DNA of 53,257 bases. Source: Cytospora piceicola (lineage: Eukaryota; Ascomycota; Sordariomycetes; Diaporthales; Cytosporaceae). The notes beneath the pieces are model-generated. The model worked only from the letters and a program-made list of their open reading frames with translations, was not told the origin of the DNA and searched no databases. This document shows positions 1 to 13,200 of this stretch, piece after piece. The stretch is taken from assembly GCA_023375675.1 (NCBI GenBank), contig JALQBC010000087.1, forward strand, positions 1 to 53,257. The letters run 5' to 3'. The position numbers and the translations under genes are program-made. Position 1 is the first letter of the stretch. Every line of letters starts with the position of its first letter.

Positions 1-255
1 TAAGTAAGTAAATAAGTAAGTAAATAAGCTATTTAGTAAGTTAGCTATTAAGTAAGTAAGTAAGTAAGTAGGTAGGTAAGTAAGTAAGTAAGTAGGTAAA
101 CTAGTAAGTTAGCTAGTAAGTTAGCTAGTAGGTTAGCTAGTTAGTTAGCTAGTTAATTATAAAGTAATTAAGTAAGTAGGTTAGTTAGTACGTTAGTTAA
201 TATATAAATTCGCTATTAAATAAGTAAATAAGTAAGTAAGTAAGTAAGTAGGTAG

Positions 256-290
<35 letters not shown>

Positions 291-905
291 GGTTAGTAAG
301 TTAACTAGTAAGTAAATTCGCTATTAAATAAGTAAATAAGTAAGTAAGTAAGTAGGTTAGTAAGTAAGTAAGTAGGTTAGTAAGTTAACTAGTAAGTAAA
401 TTCGCTATTAAATAAGTAAAGAAGTAAGTAGGTAGGTAGGTAAGTAAGTAAGTAAGTAGGTAAGTAACTTCGCTATTAAATAAGTAAATAAGTAATTAAA
501 TAAGTAAGTAAGTAAGTAAGTAGGTAAGTAAGTAAGCTAGTTCGCTAGTAAATTAGCTATTAAGTAAGTTAGCTATTAAGTAAGTTAATAAGTAAGTAAG
601 TAGATAAGTAAGTAAGTTAGTTAGCTAGTAAGTTAGTTAGTTAATAACTAAGCTATTAACTAAATAAATAAATAAGTAAGTAAGTAAGTAGGTTAGCTAG
701 TAAATTAGCTATTAAATTAACTAGTAAGTAAGTAAGTAATTAAGTAAGTAAATAAATAAGTAGGTTAGCTAATATATTAGCTATTAAAGTAGCTAGTAAG
801 CTAATTACTTAGTTATTAAGTAAGTAAGTTAATAAGTAAGTAAGTTAGTAAGTAAGTAAATATATAAATTAGCTAATAAAGTAGTTAGTTATAAAGTAAA
901 TAAAT
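1..905. repeat. Degenerate TAAG tetranucleotide tract
   Basis: Nearly the whole stretch consists of TAAG units, with variants such as TAGG, TTAG and CTAG and interspersed blocks like AAATTCGCTATTAAATAAG that recur at about 205, 313, 397 and 467. The same tract appears in inverted orientation (CTTA units) at 50241-50742. It contains no reading frame of interest. The left edge is cut by the window, so the full length is unknown. Confidence 0.9.
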
Positions 906-913
906 AAATATTT

Positions 914-1086
914 CGCCGCTTAAGGCTACGGAGGAGACGATAAAGTAACGCCCGAAGGGCGTTACTCTATCGTCTCCTCCGCAGCCTAAGCGGCGTATCT
1001 AACTACCTAACTAAATAGCTATTAAATTTCCGATCCTTCTTAACGGAAGGCCTTCTCGGCAGGCGGTCCTACCGCCGTTCCCTAGT
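914..1086. repeat. GC-rich tandem hairpin module, left copy
   Basis: Positions 914-995 form a near-perfect palindrome with arms of about 39 bases around a GAA loop at 954-956. The few arm mismatches are mostly G/A or C/T differences, as RIP would produce. Two smaller hairpins follow: CCTTC/GAAGG near 1035-1050 and GGCGGT/ACCGCC near 1060-1074. An inverted copy of the whole module sits at 50083-50240. The module ends at CTAGTA, directly beside the copia LTR. I cannot assign it to a known element; it could be a terminus of a larger element or an independent fold-back repeat. Confidence 0.8.
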
Positions 1087-1280
1087 ACAGTTCATTTCCT
1101 TAGTATATAACTTATATTATATATAATATATACTCGATTAATATATTAATGTATTATCTCGTACCTCGCTTATTCGGGTACGCTACTTTCTATATTAAAT
1201 ATATCTCGAAGTTAATTATATAACTTACTTATTTATATAAACCGAAGTATTTCTGTAAAAACCCTTACTACCGTTTAATA
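1087..1280 (-). repeat. Copia LTR, left copy (3' LTR of the element)
   Basis: This shares a long, nearly continuous match with 7960-8164, including the shared block ATATACTCGATTAATATATT. The right edge is set by the position equivalent to the CA at 8163-8164. The left edge is judged from where similarity fades and is uncertain by about 10 bases. Confidence 0.75.
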
Positions 1281-2479
1281 TACCTTTTAAAAGAACCTAT
1301 TTATAAATAGGTTTCTTTATATAAGCCTTTTTCTTAAAGTATTAACTTTTATAAAAAGGTAAGGTAAGTAAGGCTTATTATAGCTATATAGCTAACTATA
1401 TTTAATAGTATCGCCTATAAAACGCGTTTTTTTTCCTTTTATTTACTATTATATAGTTATTACTATTACTATTATTACCGTAGTAGTAATAGTAATAATA
1501 ACTAATAAAGCTTTAATAGTTTTTTTTATATATTCTTTTTTAATTATTTATATAATACCTTTTTATTTTAAAAAAAAAGGTAGCCGAAATAGCTAACGAT
1601 ATATTTTAAGCCGGGCTAAGCCTTAGTTTAAAATAAACTATTTTTATATATCTTTTTATATCTTTATCTTTTATATCTTTTTTAATTAATATATAGTTTA
1701 ACGGTATTATTATTTATTTAAACGATAATAATAACGATAAAGATAAAGATAAAGATAAAGATATAAATATAAATAAAAATAAAAACGAAAATAAAAATAA
1801 AAAAGAAAATAAAGATAAAGGTAAAGATAAAGGTAAAGCCGACGTAAAGCTTACTATAAATACTTTTTCTATAGTTTCTTTTACTAAATTATCTACTAAT
1901 ACCTTTATTTTAAAAAGATAAAAAAGTTAAAAACTAACTATAACCTTTAACTACTTTTTATATTCTATATATAATATAATCCGCTAAGATTTATACTATA
2001 CCTTACCGATACTACGTTTACTAATAAGCGTATTAAAAGTTTATAAACTTTTATTATAACTAAGTTAAAAGTTATATAAAAGCGTATATACGATATATAT
2101 AAATTAGCTATATATACTTTTTTATACCGGTTAATATAAAGTTTAAAGTCTATACTTTCGATTCTTTTTATAAAGGAATTCGAAAAGGCGTTTAAACTAA
2201 TAAAGGTAAAGTAAAAAAGGTATATCGTTATATATATACTTTTTTTATTAATATTATAGCTGTTAAAGTTATATAAAAACAGAAAGCTTTTTTAAACTTT
2301 TACTTTTAATTAGTAATCTAACTATAAAAGAAAGGCTACCGACTTTAAATATAATAGTCTGCTTAAAACAATAATATAATATAATTTAAACGTTTTTATA
2401 TATAAGTTAACGTACTTTATAACTTTCTTTTTCTTTTCAATTCCGTAATATATACTTTTATATATCTGTATTCAGAGTT

Positions 2480-3150
2480 GTGAAATATAAGCAAATATAA
2501 AAATACAAATACAAAATACAAAAATACAAATATAAAGAGTCGGAAATAAATATAAATACAAATACGTATTTATATTTATATTTATTTTGTATTTTTATAT
2601 TTCTAATACAAAAATACAAGTAATATAAAAGTAAATATATAATATTATTATTATTAATATAACTTATACTAGTACTATTAACCTGTAAATATAAGTATTT
2701 AGTATATAAAATATTCTAAAAAACTTAAAGTTATTTTATATTTTTATATTTCTAATACAGAAATATAAAATAAATACAAATATAAATACGTATTTTATAT
2801 TTTTATATTTATATTTTGTATTTTTAATATAAAAATACAAAAATACAAAAATATATACTTATATAAATATAAATATAAAATTAAATAAAATAGATATTAA
2901 TATACTTTAAAAGCTTTTATAATAATAACTATAATACTTAATAATATAATAGTTATTTATACCTTTATATAGTTCTTTATTATTTTATATAGTGTATTTT
3001 GTATTTTTGTATTAGAAATACAAAAATACAAAATATAAAGGTTTAGAAATAAATATAAATACAAATACAGAGGTCTAGAAATACAAATACAAAATACATG
3101 TATTTTTGTATTTTTAAAAATACAAATACAAAATATAAAAATACAGTTAT
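2480..3150. repeat. Palindromic TATTTTTGTATTT-type microsatellite clusters
   Basis: Three clusters (about 2495-2635, 2735-2880 and 2990-3150) are built from AAATACAAA-type units next to their reverse complement, so each can fold on itself. They lie in the non-coding part of the copia element, between the end of pol and the left LTR. Function unknown. Confidence 0.7.
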
Positions 3151-3269
3151 AACTCTGTCTGTATTAAATTAATAAGTCTTTTAGTTTATTAATTATATCG
3201 TCTTTTAAGTTTTTTACCTTTTATTTTTAAATCTTATCTTTAATATTAACTAGCTTAAGTTAAATAATA

Positions 3270-6000
3270 AACTTCTAATAACTAGTAATAAAAAGTACCT
3301 TAGTTAGTCTATTAGTAATTATATTTAAAGTATTAACGTAATTAATATATAAGTGTTTTTATTAGACTTTTTACTATAGTTAGTAATTATATATATTTAT
3401 ATAACGAAGTTTTATATTAAACTAAATAATTTCTTTATTTACTAGCTTAATCGTTTATATATTATCGTATTATAGTTAGATAGTTTACTAGTTAAACTAA
3501 ACCTTTAATTTTTATATAAGCCGATACTAAAAAAAGGCTTTTTTTAATATTTAAGTAAAAGAAAATAATTTAGCTTTTATAATAAAGGTAATTATAATAT
3601 CTTACTTATTCGCTCTTTATCCGATATATCTATTAAATAATATTATTATATATACTTATAAACTTCGATAGTTTAAGCTATTATCGATAAAAAATAAGTC
3701 GTTTTATACTTTAAAGAAGTCTACTTTTCTTAATTTAAAAATAAAAGCTAATATTTAAGTAAGATATATTAAAACCTAGTCGGCTATTTTATAATACTAT
3801 AGCCTAAGATTAATATTAAACTATATAAGCTTAAATACTATAAAGGCTATATCTAGCCTTATAATTACTACTGTATACAGAATTAATCCTATTTTATATT
3901 AGTATAAATAAGCTAATATAATAAATACTTAGTTTAAATATAATAACAGTTTTACTAAAGTTATTAGTATTTTATATAAAGCTTATTACTATATTTATAT
4001 AAAAAACGATATTTTATTTATATAATTTACTTAAAAAAGCTAGATCTTTTATATAGCTTTATCTTAAAGTATTATAATATTTAAAAACTATTAAAGGTTA
4101 TTTTTACTTATAATTTAATATTATAACTTTAACTATTTAATAGCTTTTTTAACTGCTTTTTTATCTTTATTTTAATATATAATAATAATATTATTTATAT
4201 AAAAGAAGATTAATACGTTATTTTACGTAAAATAATAAAGTTTATAAAAAACTAAGATAAAACTAATCTTTTTAAATATATAAATAAGTTCTTTTTACTA
4301 TAGTAATAAAGATTTTTTAAGTTTATAAAAGGCCTTTCTTAGTAAAAAGACTTACTTTAACTTTTAATATCTTTATAGTATATATATATAAATCTCTTTA
4401 TTAAGTAATACGTTAATAAAAGTATTAACCGTATTATATTAAATAAGTTCGAAATCGAACTTAGCTACGATTATTATTATTATTTTAAATAACTTTTTAA
4501 TAAAAGTAGTTATATAGGTTTCTTTTATATCGCCTTTTTATTATTAATCTTTTCGGATAACTAGCTAGGCTTTATATTTAGTAAAAAACCTATATTTATT
4601 ATATTTATAGATATATACTTATATATAGTTTAATAAGGTTTTTCTAACTACTACGCCTACTACCTTTTCTTCTTATAACTATATTTCTTTATAGCTTTAA
4701 AAATAGTCTTTTTCTGTTTATTTAAATAAGTTTTTATAAATATATCTATAATATTTATAAAACATTTTTAAAGCTAAAGGTAGCTTTTATCTATATATCT
4801 TCTATTTCTTTTATAAACAGTATAATATCGTATTTAGATTTACGCTTTTTATCTTTTAAGATAACCTTTTTATCTTTCTTTATATTATACCCTTTATAAT
4901 AGTTTTCCCGTTTTATTACTTTAGCTAGTTTTATAGTTTTCTTATATTAAACGTTAAAATTTATAAATATACTTTATCAGTTTAAAGTGTTATTTTATCT
5001 TTTAAGTACTTTTTATTTATCTTTATTATAAAAGCTGTAAAGATAAAGCTATATAATAAAAAAGGAGATACCTTTAAAGTTAGTAGGTATATATACGTTT
5101 TACTTAAAAAGTAATTAGTCTTTTTAATATACTTTTTTATTATTTTATTCCTGCTTTTATATACTTTCGCTTTTATATTAATTTTAACGTAAATAGTATT
5201 ACTTTTAAAATCTTTTACTTTTTCCTTTTTAAATAAAGCATTTATTAAGTTCTTTTATAAGATTATCTGTTAATATAAGTATTTTTATAATATATTAATA
5301 TTTACCTTTCGGATATTATTTTATAAATAGTTTATTTAGCTATTAAACGTTGTCTTTTTATCGAAAATAATATTTTTTAAAACGTATACTTTATTAGTTT
5401 AAAGGTTTTATATCTTATAAATATTAGTCGATTTATATTCTATAAGGTAGCTTATTTAAGCTTAAAAGTTTATTTTTTTTAATCGTTTTATTTTACTTTA
5501 TACTATAAATGTTATTATATATATTTTATAACTAAATACCTATAAATAATATACTTAATAGCGGAAATTAATAAGAAACTTAGCTATAAGTTTATTTTAT
5601 CTTTTTAATAAGGTTTTTTATCGCCTTTAAATATACTTTAAAAGCCGGTTATATAAATATATAGCTACTTTAATTACTTTTTTTTTAAAAGAAATTTAAA
5701 AGTTTTATATAAACTATTATATACCTTACCTTTATAATAACTATACCTTTCGAACGTTCGATAATATCGTTTTATATTTATATTTATAATACCGAAAGCT
5801 TAATTTTAATATTATTATCGTTTTCTAATTAGTTTTTTAACTACTATAGTTTAACGATTTCCTTATTATATTTAAAGGTTTTAAATATTACTTTTTTATT
5901 TTTTATAGTTTTTATAAATAATTTTAGTAAGCGTTTTAACGTAATTTAGTCTCGGTTTTAAAAGTAATAGTTATATATTACCCTTATTTTATAATAGGTA
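3270..6000 (-). pseudogene. Decayed copia pol (integrase to RNase H)
   Basis: The minus strand between about 6000 and 3270 carries the remains of a copia polyprotein. The last part (about 3930-3270) aligns by eye along its length with the fungal copia RNase H-like C terminus: an RxDIAF-type motif near 3865, FIDNSLNYRS near 3690, a GxRANK block near 3610, and LRYINIYNY near 3400. Upstream, near 5760-5400, an ERS..G..I...R block matches the end of the integrase core. In-frame TAA and TAG codons are frequent, as expected when CAA/CAG are changed by RIP. The gene cannot be expressed as it stands. Confidence 0.75.
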
Positions 6001-7959
6001 AAGAAAGCTGTTGTTTTATATTTTTTAAAGTTTTTTATAATATTAGTAAAATTTAAAGTAAAATATTAGATTTCTTATAATTCTTTTCGAAAAACTCGAA
6101 ACACTTATCTTTTTATCTTCTTTATAGTATATTTATTATATATATAAAACTTCTACCTTATTTAAATATTTTAATATAAGCTAATAACCTTACTAAGTTT
6201 TTTTAATTTTAAATATCTTAATTATAAATACTAAAATTTATCTGAAACCTACCGTTTTATTTTTTATAACGTTATATTAAATAAAACTACTTTTTCTTTA
6301 AACGTAACCTTAATTATAGTATTTAAAAGCCTTTTTAATATATTTTATTTATATTTTATAAAGAAAGTATATAAAAGAAAGTTATTATAGTTCTGTTTAA
6401 TAGTATTTTAGTCTTTTTTATTATTTTAATAATATCTTTTTTCTTAAAACTAATTAAGTAGTATTAAGTTAAATATAAATCTTTTATAAAAGGCTGTATT
6501 TTTAACTTTAAATACCTTTAAGCCGTTATCCTTTTATACTTTAATATTAACGTTTTTTTATATAAAAATAAATACTTCTTTATTTTTAACGATTATATAC
6601 TTAAAAAGGTTTACTGTTTTAATATTTATAAACCGATAAATATTATTAAAAATAAGTATAGTTATATTTAAGTTTAATAAGGTTAACTATATAAATAGGT
6701 AAATAAATTCGATCTTTATATTTTAAAACGCTATTTATACTTTAATTAAAAAAGTAGTTAATATATACTTTTATACTAATTATTATTTACCTACCTTTTA
6801 AATCTTAAGCTTTTTAATTCGATAGGCTAAGTTTTTATCTTATTAAATCTTTTACTTTATTATTAAAACGTCGGAATAATATAGTTTAAACTATAAAACG
6901 GCTTTTTTAAAAAATATTACTTAGTAGTTTTATAAGCGATACGATTTCTTATATACCTTATATAACGTTTTATTACGTTTAAGTAAAGATTCTTTTTTAC
7001 TTTCTTTCTGTTTTAAGCTATTCCGGGCTTATTTTCTTTTTAGCTTACTTTTACTTTATTCTGTTAATCCTTTTACTAAGGTTTTTTTTTAACTATATTA
7101 AATATTATATACTATATATACGTTATACTTTATCCGGTTATATAAAATAACTACCTTTATTATTAAATATAGTTTTTAATAAAAGTTTATTATTATATAA
7201 ATATAATTAAAACTACCGTTATTTATTTTTAACTAGTTAGTAATTCTATAGCTAGTTATTTAGCTTTTAAAATAATCTATATAGCTAAATACTATAAATA
7301 AATAGTTTATTTAGCTATAGGCTTTAAAGACTTAAGAAAGTTAATATTTATTATTTATAGCTATTGCCTTTTCTTATGTTTTAATTTAAATTATAAGTCG
7401 TTTTTACGTTATTTTATAATTTAAAGCCGTTAGTATTATATTATAATTATCCGAGGTATTAGCTTTTCTATTTTATATCTTTAGCTATATTATCGTTAGT
7501 CGATTAATATACTAGTTATTTAAATCTTTAGTATAATAGTATATTAAAGTATAGGTTTTTATAACCGAATTTAATATTTAACTTTATATTATTACTTTTC
7601 GAGTTTTATATATATCTTATCTTTTTATATTAAATTTATAGTCTCTTTATACTTATAAATAATTTATATAGCTAGCTATAAATAAATTTAAAACTTTAAT
7701 AATTAAGCTTAAAGCTTTATACTATACCGCTATTTAATATATTAAAATAGCTTATTTAAACTTTTTTAGTAATAGTATTTATAAGGAAAATAGCTAAACT
7801 TTTTCTTATATTATAGCTAACTAAATATTTACTTATTTTACTTTAATTTTAAACTAATTCTCGAAAGTATTTTAATCTTTAAAAGTCTTATAAATAACTA
7901 TAGTACTAGCTAAAGTATTATAAGCTATTATTTCTTTTTCGAATAAATATATATATAGT

Positions 7960-8164
7960 ATAACGCGATTAACTTTTATAACGTATAAAACTTTTAATTA
8001 TTATATATAATATATACTCGATTAATATATTAATATATTATCTTATACTTTGTTTATTCGGGTACGTTACTTTTTATATTAAATATATCCTGAAGTTAAT
8101 TATATAACTTATTTATTTATACAGACCGAGGTATTTCCGCAGGGACCCCTGCTGCCGTCTGACA
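7960..8164 (-). repeat. Copia LTR, right copy (5' LTR of the element)
   Basis: Direct repeat of 1087-1280. This copy keeps more G and C towards its end (CAGGGACCCCTGCTGCCGT), so it is less decayed than the left copy. It ends in TGACA, the expected CA terminus of an LTR. Normal-composition DNA begins immediately afterwards. Confidence 0.75.
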
Positions 8165-10291
8165 ACTTATGCCTACTTACTTACTTAAATAAGCACACGG
8201 TAGATTGTCCGCCCGGCACCGGTTTCGGCACTAATCTCGGCACCGATCTCGGCACCGCGTGCCAATAGCCGAGGTCAGCTTTCTTTGCATTTGCGAAAGT
8301 GACCACGACAACGACTCTGGCGACAATCCGACTTTGACCCGCTTCGAACACCACCGCACGAAAGCCCTCGTTTGACTTTTATGTTTCGCGATACCTGCAA
8401 ACGATATGTCTTCTTCTACTCGCCGGGGGACAGCTTGCTCATGGTGATACGGGGACGGTGAGCGATGGTAATGGCAGTGACAATGGCAACTGACAACAAC
8501 GTCAAATACGAGTGATCAATTGATCGTGAAGAGGACGGCAACACTATCATCAGTTTCTTTCAACATAATGCTCGACCCTGATAAGTATTGCTCCATCCTA
8601 TCATCTCGCGTCCTCGACACGCACCGCCGCCGCCGCGTCCTCCCCGCCGTCGATCGACACCTGCGAAGACGAACAACAATCCGGTTGACAGATCGAACCG
8701 GGACATTGATAGGGCTGGAGGCCCCGGGGGTGCTCGCAGCCGAGGGTTTTATTGGCGGAGTCGAGTTGTACGGCTTCGAAATCAGCGGTATCAACCCAGA
8801 GTTCGACGAAGCAAATGCCGAACCCGACCATAGGCTGGTTGTCGTCCTCACGCCGCCTGCTCTTGCCGGAGAGCAGCCCAGTATTAGCTCGTACTTCAAT
8901 CATACCATTCGAAGATACACGAACCGAGGCAGCGAAGACGCAACAGATCCATCACGGCATATATGAGGGACAGAGGAAGACAGACAATAATGAGATCAAC
9001 ATTGTGCCAGATGCGACGCTACCAGGTGCGGATGCAGGCACTCGCAACGGTACGGTACGGTACGCCACAGTCCTCGGAGGCTTCCTATGTTACGCAATGC
9101 TGTCCTGCGAGACTCACTGCCTTAAGCCAGTTTCAGAACAGTGGCCCACGACTCGCGGCGGACAGCAGAGTAATGACGACAACATACATACAAATACATA
9201 CGATGCGACATCTTCAGAGGGGGCTGGAGTCGGAGAACGAGGGGCATGGCAGGTTTCCAAGAGATGCACGAGACGACGCACTCTTTATCGCCTATAATTC
9301 CCTTCCCCACACCGAGCATGAGTGAGAAGCAGTAGTTCCGACGCATGTCTTATCGTGGCATGCTCTGACTGTCGAGTCAGGATGGCAGTCTATAAGCACC
9401 CACGTTGTCGTCGGCATGTGGAGACCTGTCACTGGCGGCGTCGATATGTCCGCTTGGTCGATGTGGGACTAGCCCGCGACGTACTGGCTGGCATCTCCTC
9501 TTCGCCGCAACGCGCAGGTCCTTGTCGGGGAGAAACGAGAACATGCTGGTGGCATTATTCTGTATGGTCTCGTCAAGCTCATGAACAAACATGTCCTCGT
9601 CTTAGTCTCTAGTATAGTCATTTTTGTCGGAAGGACCAGTTCATCGAGACGATTCGACGTCCATTTCTTTGCCCCCGTTATGTAGTTTCCCAGAGACTCA
9701 CGCTCTTCAACGCAATGCACTTACTCACTTCATTTACTGTTCAACACGAGGCCCCTTGAGATTGAAGTTTCAATCCCATGTCCTTTTGTAAACCTCATAG
9801 CATTTAGCAAGATCAGTTGGAACCTTGAAGGGGTTTCTAACAGACTAGACTAGACCTATACCACCGATGCTACGAAGCGGTCGGAGATGCTCTTCAAGAT
9901 GATTTTGGCCTCCATGAAGCTCCTATACTGGAGCCCTTAATATTAATACCTAGACAAACCAGTAAATCCCGGAACACAAGCCGGGCTGGCCGGGAGCGAC
10001 GTGGCGCAGCTTTTAGATCATTTAATTTGAAGCTGCTAGGCGTATAGTATTAGATGACTATAAAACCACGTAGGTTACGCGCAACCCTTACCCTTAGTCT
10101 GAATGATGAGCCAATAACATGCAAGGCGATGCTGGGGTGGAAGAATGCCTTGGGCTAAGTTCAGGCGCAGCATGGATGCCTGAGGCGCGGGCTGACAACC
10201 TGGAGAGTGTCCCTCTATTGTACCCCGATATAACATATCTCCAGACGTTCGCCTGTTTCCTTTTAGTAGCCTCTAGCTACCTCAACTCGTT
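8165..10291. other. Normal-composition stretch without an assignable gene
   Basis: Base composition changes abruptly to near 50% GC at the copia edge. There are open frames on both strands (for example 8520-8966 plus and 8601-8903 minus), but they overlap each other and resemble no family I recognise. A short TCGGCACC motif repeats three times at 8225-8258, and a GGTAC run lies at 9050-9062. It may hold upstream sequence of the SNF2 gene or a degraded gene; I see nothing firm. Confidence 0.5.
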
Positions 10292-13200
10292 ATGGATCCC
10301 GACCAAAGGCTCTGGAACCTCCACCCACCTACAAGTAGCAAGCGGCCCAGCCCCTTTGCATATGACGGTGGGGACGACCGAGAAGCCAAGAAACCCCGTG
10401 AGGAGTCTTGCGACGTCAGCTGTGAGTTTCCATTTCCTCTTTTCGGCAGTGCCTTTCTTCCGTCAGAAAAGTCGCATTACGGTTCCGGCAATAGCTTTGA
10501 CATCTTTTGCTGCGGTGGATTGTCTTTTGGGACTCAACTTAGCACCGTTATATGTTTCGAGGTTGGGTATGGAGACCTCCTTGCAACTGTTACCGGTGGT
10601 GAGCTTGGCTATAGAAGCGAGTTCGATAATCTTGACAGCAGCGAATTTGCGATGACCACACCGGATGTATAATCCCGAGTTGATGTATGTCGGACTAACC
10701 CGTCACAAGATGAGTATCAAGGCTACGGTACCCAGTTTGCCACATCTTCCGGCGGAGTAGTTGGTTACGGAGACCAGTTCGGTACTCTCACCGGCGGCGA
10801 TAATAGCTATGAAACCCAGACCGATAACTTTCATACTGGCGAAATAGTTAGTTACGGAGACCAGTTCGGTACTCTCACCGACGGCGATAATAGCTATGAA
10901 ACCCAGACCGATAACTTTTATACTGGCGAAATAGTTGGTTACGGAGACCAGTTCGGTACTCTCACCGGCGGCGATAATAGCTATGAAACCCAGACCGATA
11001 ATTTTTATACTGGCGAAATAGTTGGTTACGGCGACCAGTTCGGTACTCTCACCGGCGGCGATTTTAGTTATCAAACCCAGATCGATGACTTTATCACCAT
11101 CGGAGTCCCGACTGCTATCCAGGATGTCTCCGGAATCGATGATTTAAAAAGTCTCGGCTTGATACCCGATCGCATTCAGGCCAACGAACCACCATCCCAG
11201 AATCCGGCCGTGTCACTTCTGGATGAACCTATGGATGTTTGCAGTGACTATGATACTTGTTTCGGTGTTGTAAGTCGTATCTTTCCAACACTCCATGGAG
11301 TTTTCTAACAGGCCAACAAAAGGTGATTGCAGCGCCCGTATCTTCTTTTACGCAGGAGAATGGGGCCCGCTTTATACCTGTCAACCTCAAACCATTTGGT
11401 GATATTTTCAAGCTTCAAACTCAGAATTCTGGTACATATGCTGGTATTCTGAGTGAATCCCGCCTCGTCAACACACTCAATCAGTTTTCCCTCAGACTAG
11501 ACGCCACGCTTCTCATTTCGGAGGTCAGGGACATAAAGGGAGCGGTAAAGTCGAAGTCGAGAGCAAAAACCCCTGCGAAAATAGCCCGAGAATACACCAT
11601 ACGCATTACCATACACGGCCTTCGGCATGACAAAGAAGCTATCGGCAACCTTCTCTCCGACGCTGGTTTCTTTCTACAGCATCCTGGGGATAATGAAGTT
11701 CTACCCGGGGTCGAATATGACAACCCCCATTATCTGCTTCGTCCAGGTGCAGAAATGCCAAGATTCAAGGATCTGCGCCTTGAAACCGATGACGATGGGT
11801 CCTTACGATCCGAACCAGAAGACGAAATAAGAAAGAGTAACCTTCTACGACTTTTTGAAACAGCGGAGGCAGATGGTGGGTCAGTAACGGTGCTAAACAC
11901 GCTTCCAAGTCCACGGCTCCACTCCCCCCTAATGAGGTACGACATACCATTTCGATCTACTTTCAACGATGACTCGGTGACTGACGCTTTGGGTAGTCAC
12001 CAAATTGTATCTCTCGCCTTTATGCTGGAGAAGGAGAACGGCCATGTTGAGCAGCCGATGTTCCCATCGCTTTGGAAAACGCAACGTGATCAGAACAGCC
12101 AGATCTTGCGGTAATTGAATCCAAAGACCAGTTTCGGAGTATGATCGGTTTGCTAAATAGGATCCAATTACAGTTATCGCCACACAATAACAGGATCACT
12201 GGAACCGAGGCCTCCCACAGCCAGGGGAGGAATACTTGCGGACGTGAGTCATTCCTGTAATCGCAAGCAGCTGAGTTACTGACAGATATACAAAGGACAT
12301 GGGTCTCGGAAAGACTTTGAGTGTGTTGGCACTGATATGCTCATCTCTGGACCTTGACTCCATGACAATCGATCATACTGAGAAAACAAACCATCGGGGC
12401 ACACTCATCGTTGCACCAAAGTCCAGTAGGTCAACCAAGACAAATATGGTGGTTACTGATCAACGACTGATTGTTTAAAAAGCAATATACGGCTGGGAGG
12501 CCCAGGCATCACGGTAAAACGCTGGCTTCAACATTAAATTGGCTTAGTACGAAGACTAACAACCTGTTGGCGTCAAGACATATACACAAAGGAAAACTAC
12601 GAGTCAAAATATACCACGGCTCCAGTCGAAAAAGCCTTGCCGATGGATTCCCGGATACGGACATTGTCATCACGACGTATGATACGCTTCGATCTGATTG
12701 GGCAGCCCCAGATGGAAAGCGTCCTCTTTATTCTTGGAAATGGCTCCGAGTTGTCTTGGATGAAGGCAAGCAGAGTCCCTTGCATACATAGCTTTTCTTC
12801 CTTATTAATGTTCTTTTGCAGCTCACCACATCAAAAACCGGTCAAGCCAGGCCTTTGTATCGGCTTGTGATCTGCCATCCCGATATAGATGGTGCCTAAC
12901 CGGAACGCCAATCCACAATTCTCTTGACGACTACGGCGCCTTACTCAGTTTCGTACGCGTTTCTCCATTCGAGAGAAGGCCCCAGTTCATGCACTGGATT
13001 GTTAAACCCGTGGAAGAGAAGCACGAATTGGGTGTTCAACGCCTGCAAGAACTTATTCGAGCGACATGTCTTCGGAGGACAAAGCAGAAAACCTTGTCCT
13101 CTGGTGAACTAAGCCTGCCTCCTCGTTCCGAGAGGATACAAGAAGTTTATCTTCTTCCAGATGATCAGGTTTTATATGACTCAGTCAAGGAGATCACCGC

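Larger units (their letters stand above)
1087..8164 (-). mobile_element. RIP-decayed Ty1/copia LTR retrotransposon
   Basis: Two direct repeats of about 195-205 bp (about 1087-1280 and 7960-8164) bracket 6.7 kb of very AT-rich DNA. The right copy ends in TGACA; the left copy has TTAATA there, consistent with RIP loss of the terminal CA. Reading the minus strand, 3930 down to 3270 gives a decayed copia RNase H-like end of pol, with recognisable segments such as RANK and TIKLVNKEI. Around 5760-5400 the minus strand shows a decayed integrase core with an ERS motif. Pol order fits a minus-strand copia element. Stops are mainly TAA/TAG. I did not find a convincing target-site duplication, so the outer limits are approximate. 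Confidence 0.82.

Noticed and set aside
1..905. CRISPR array
   Set aside because: Simple tetranucleotide units without fixed repeats and unique spacers, in a eukaryotic context.
8516..9612. Overlapping open frames on both strands
   Set aside because: No family resemblance, mutual overlap, and no consistent splice model.
10703..11074. Minus-strand 123-residue open frame
   Set aside because: It is a shadow of the 87-bp in-frame repeat in the SNF2 gene; its repetitiveness only mirrors the coding strand.
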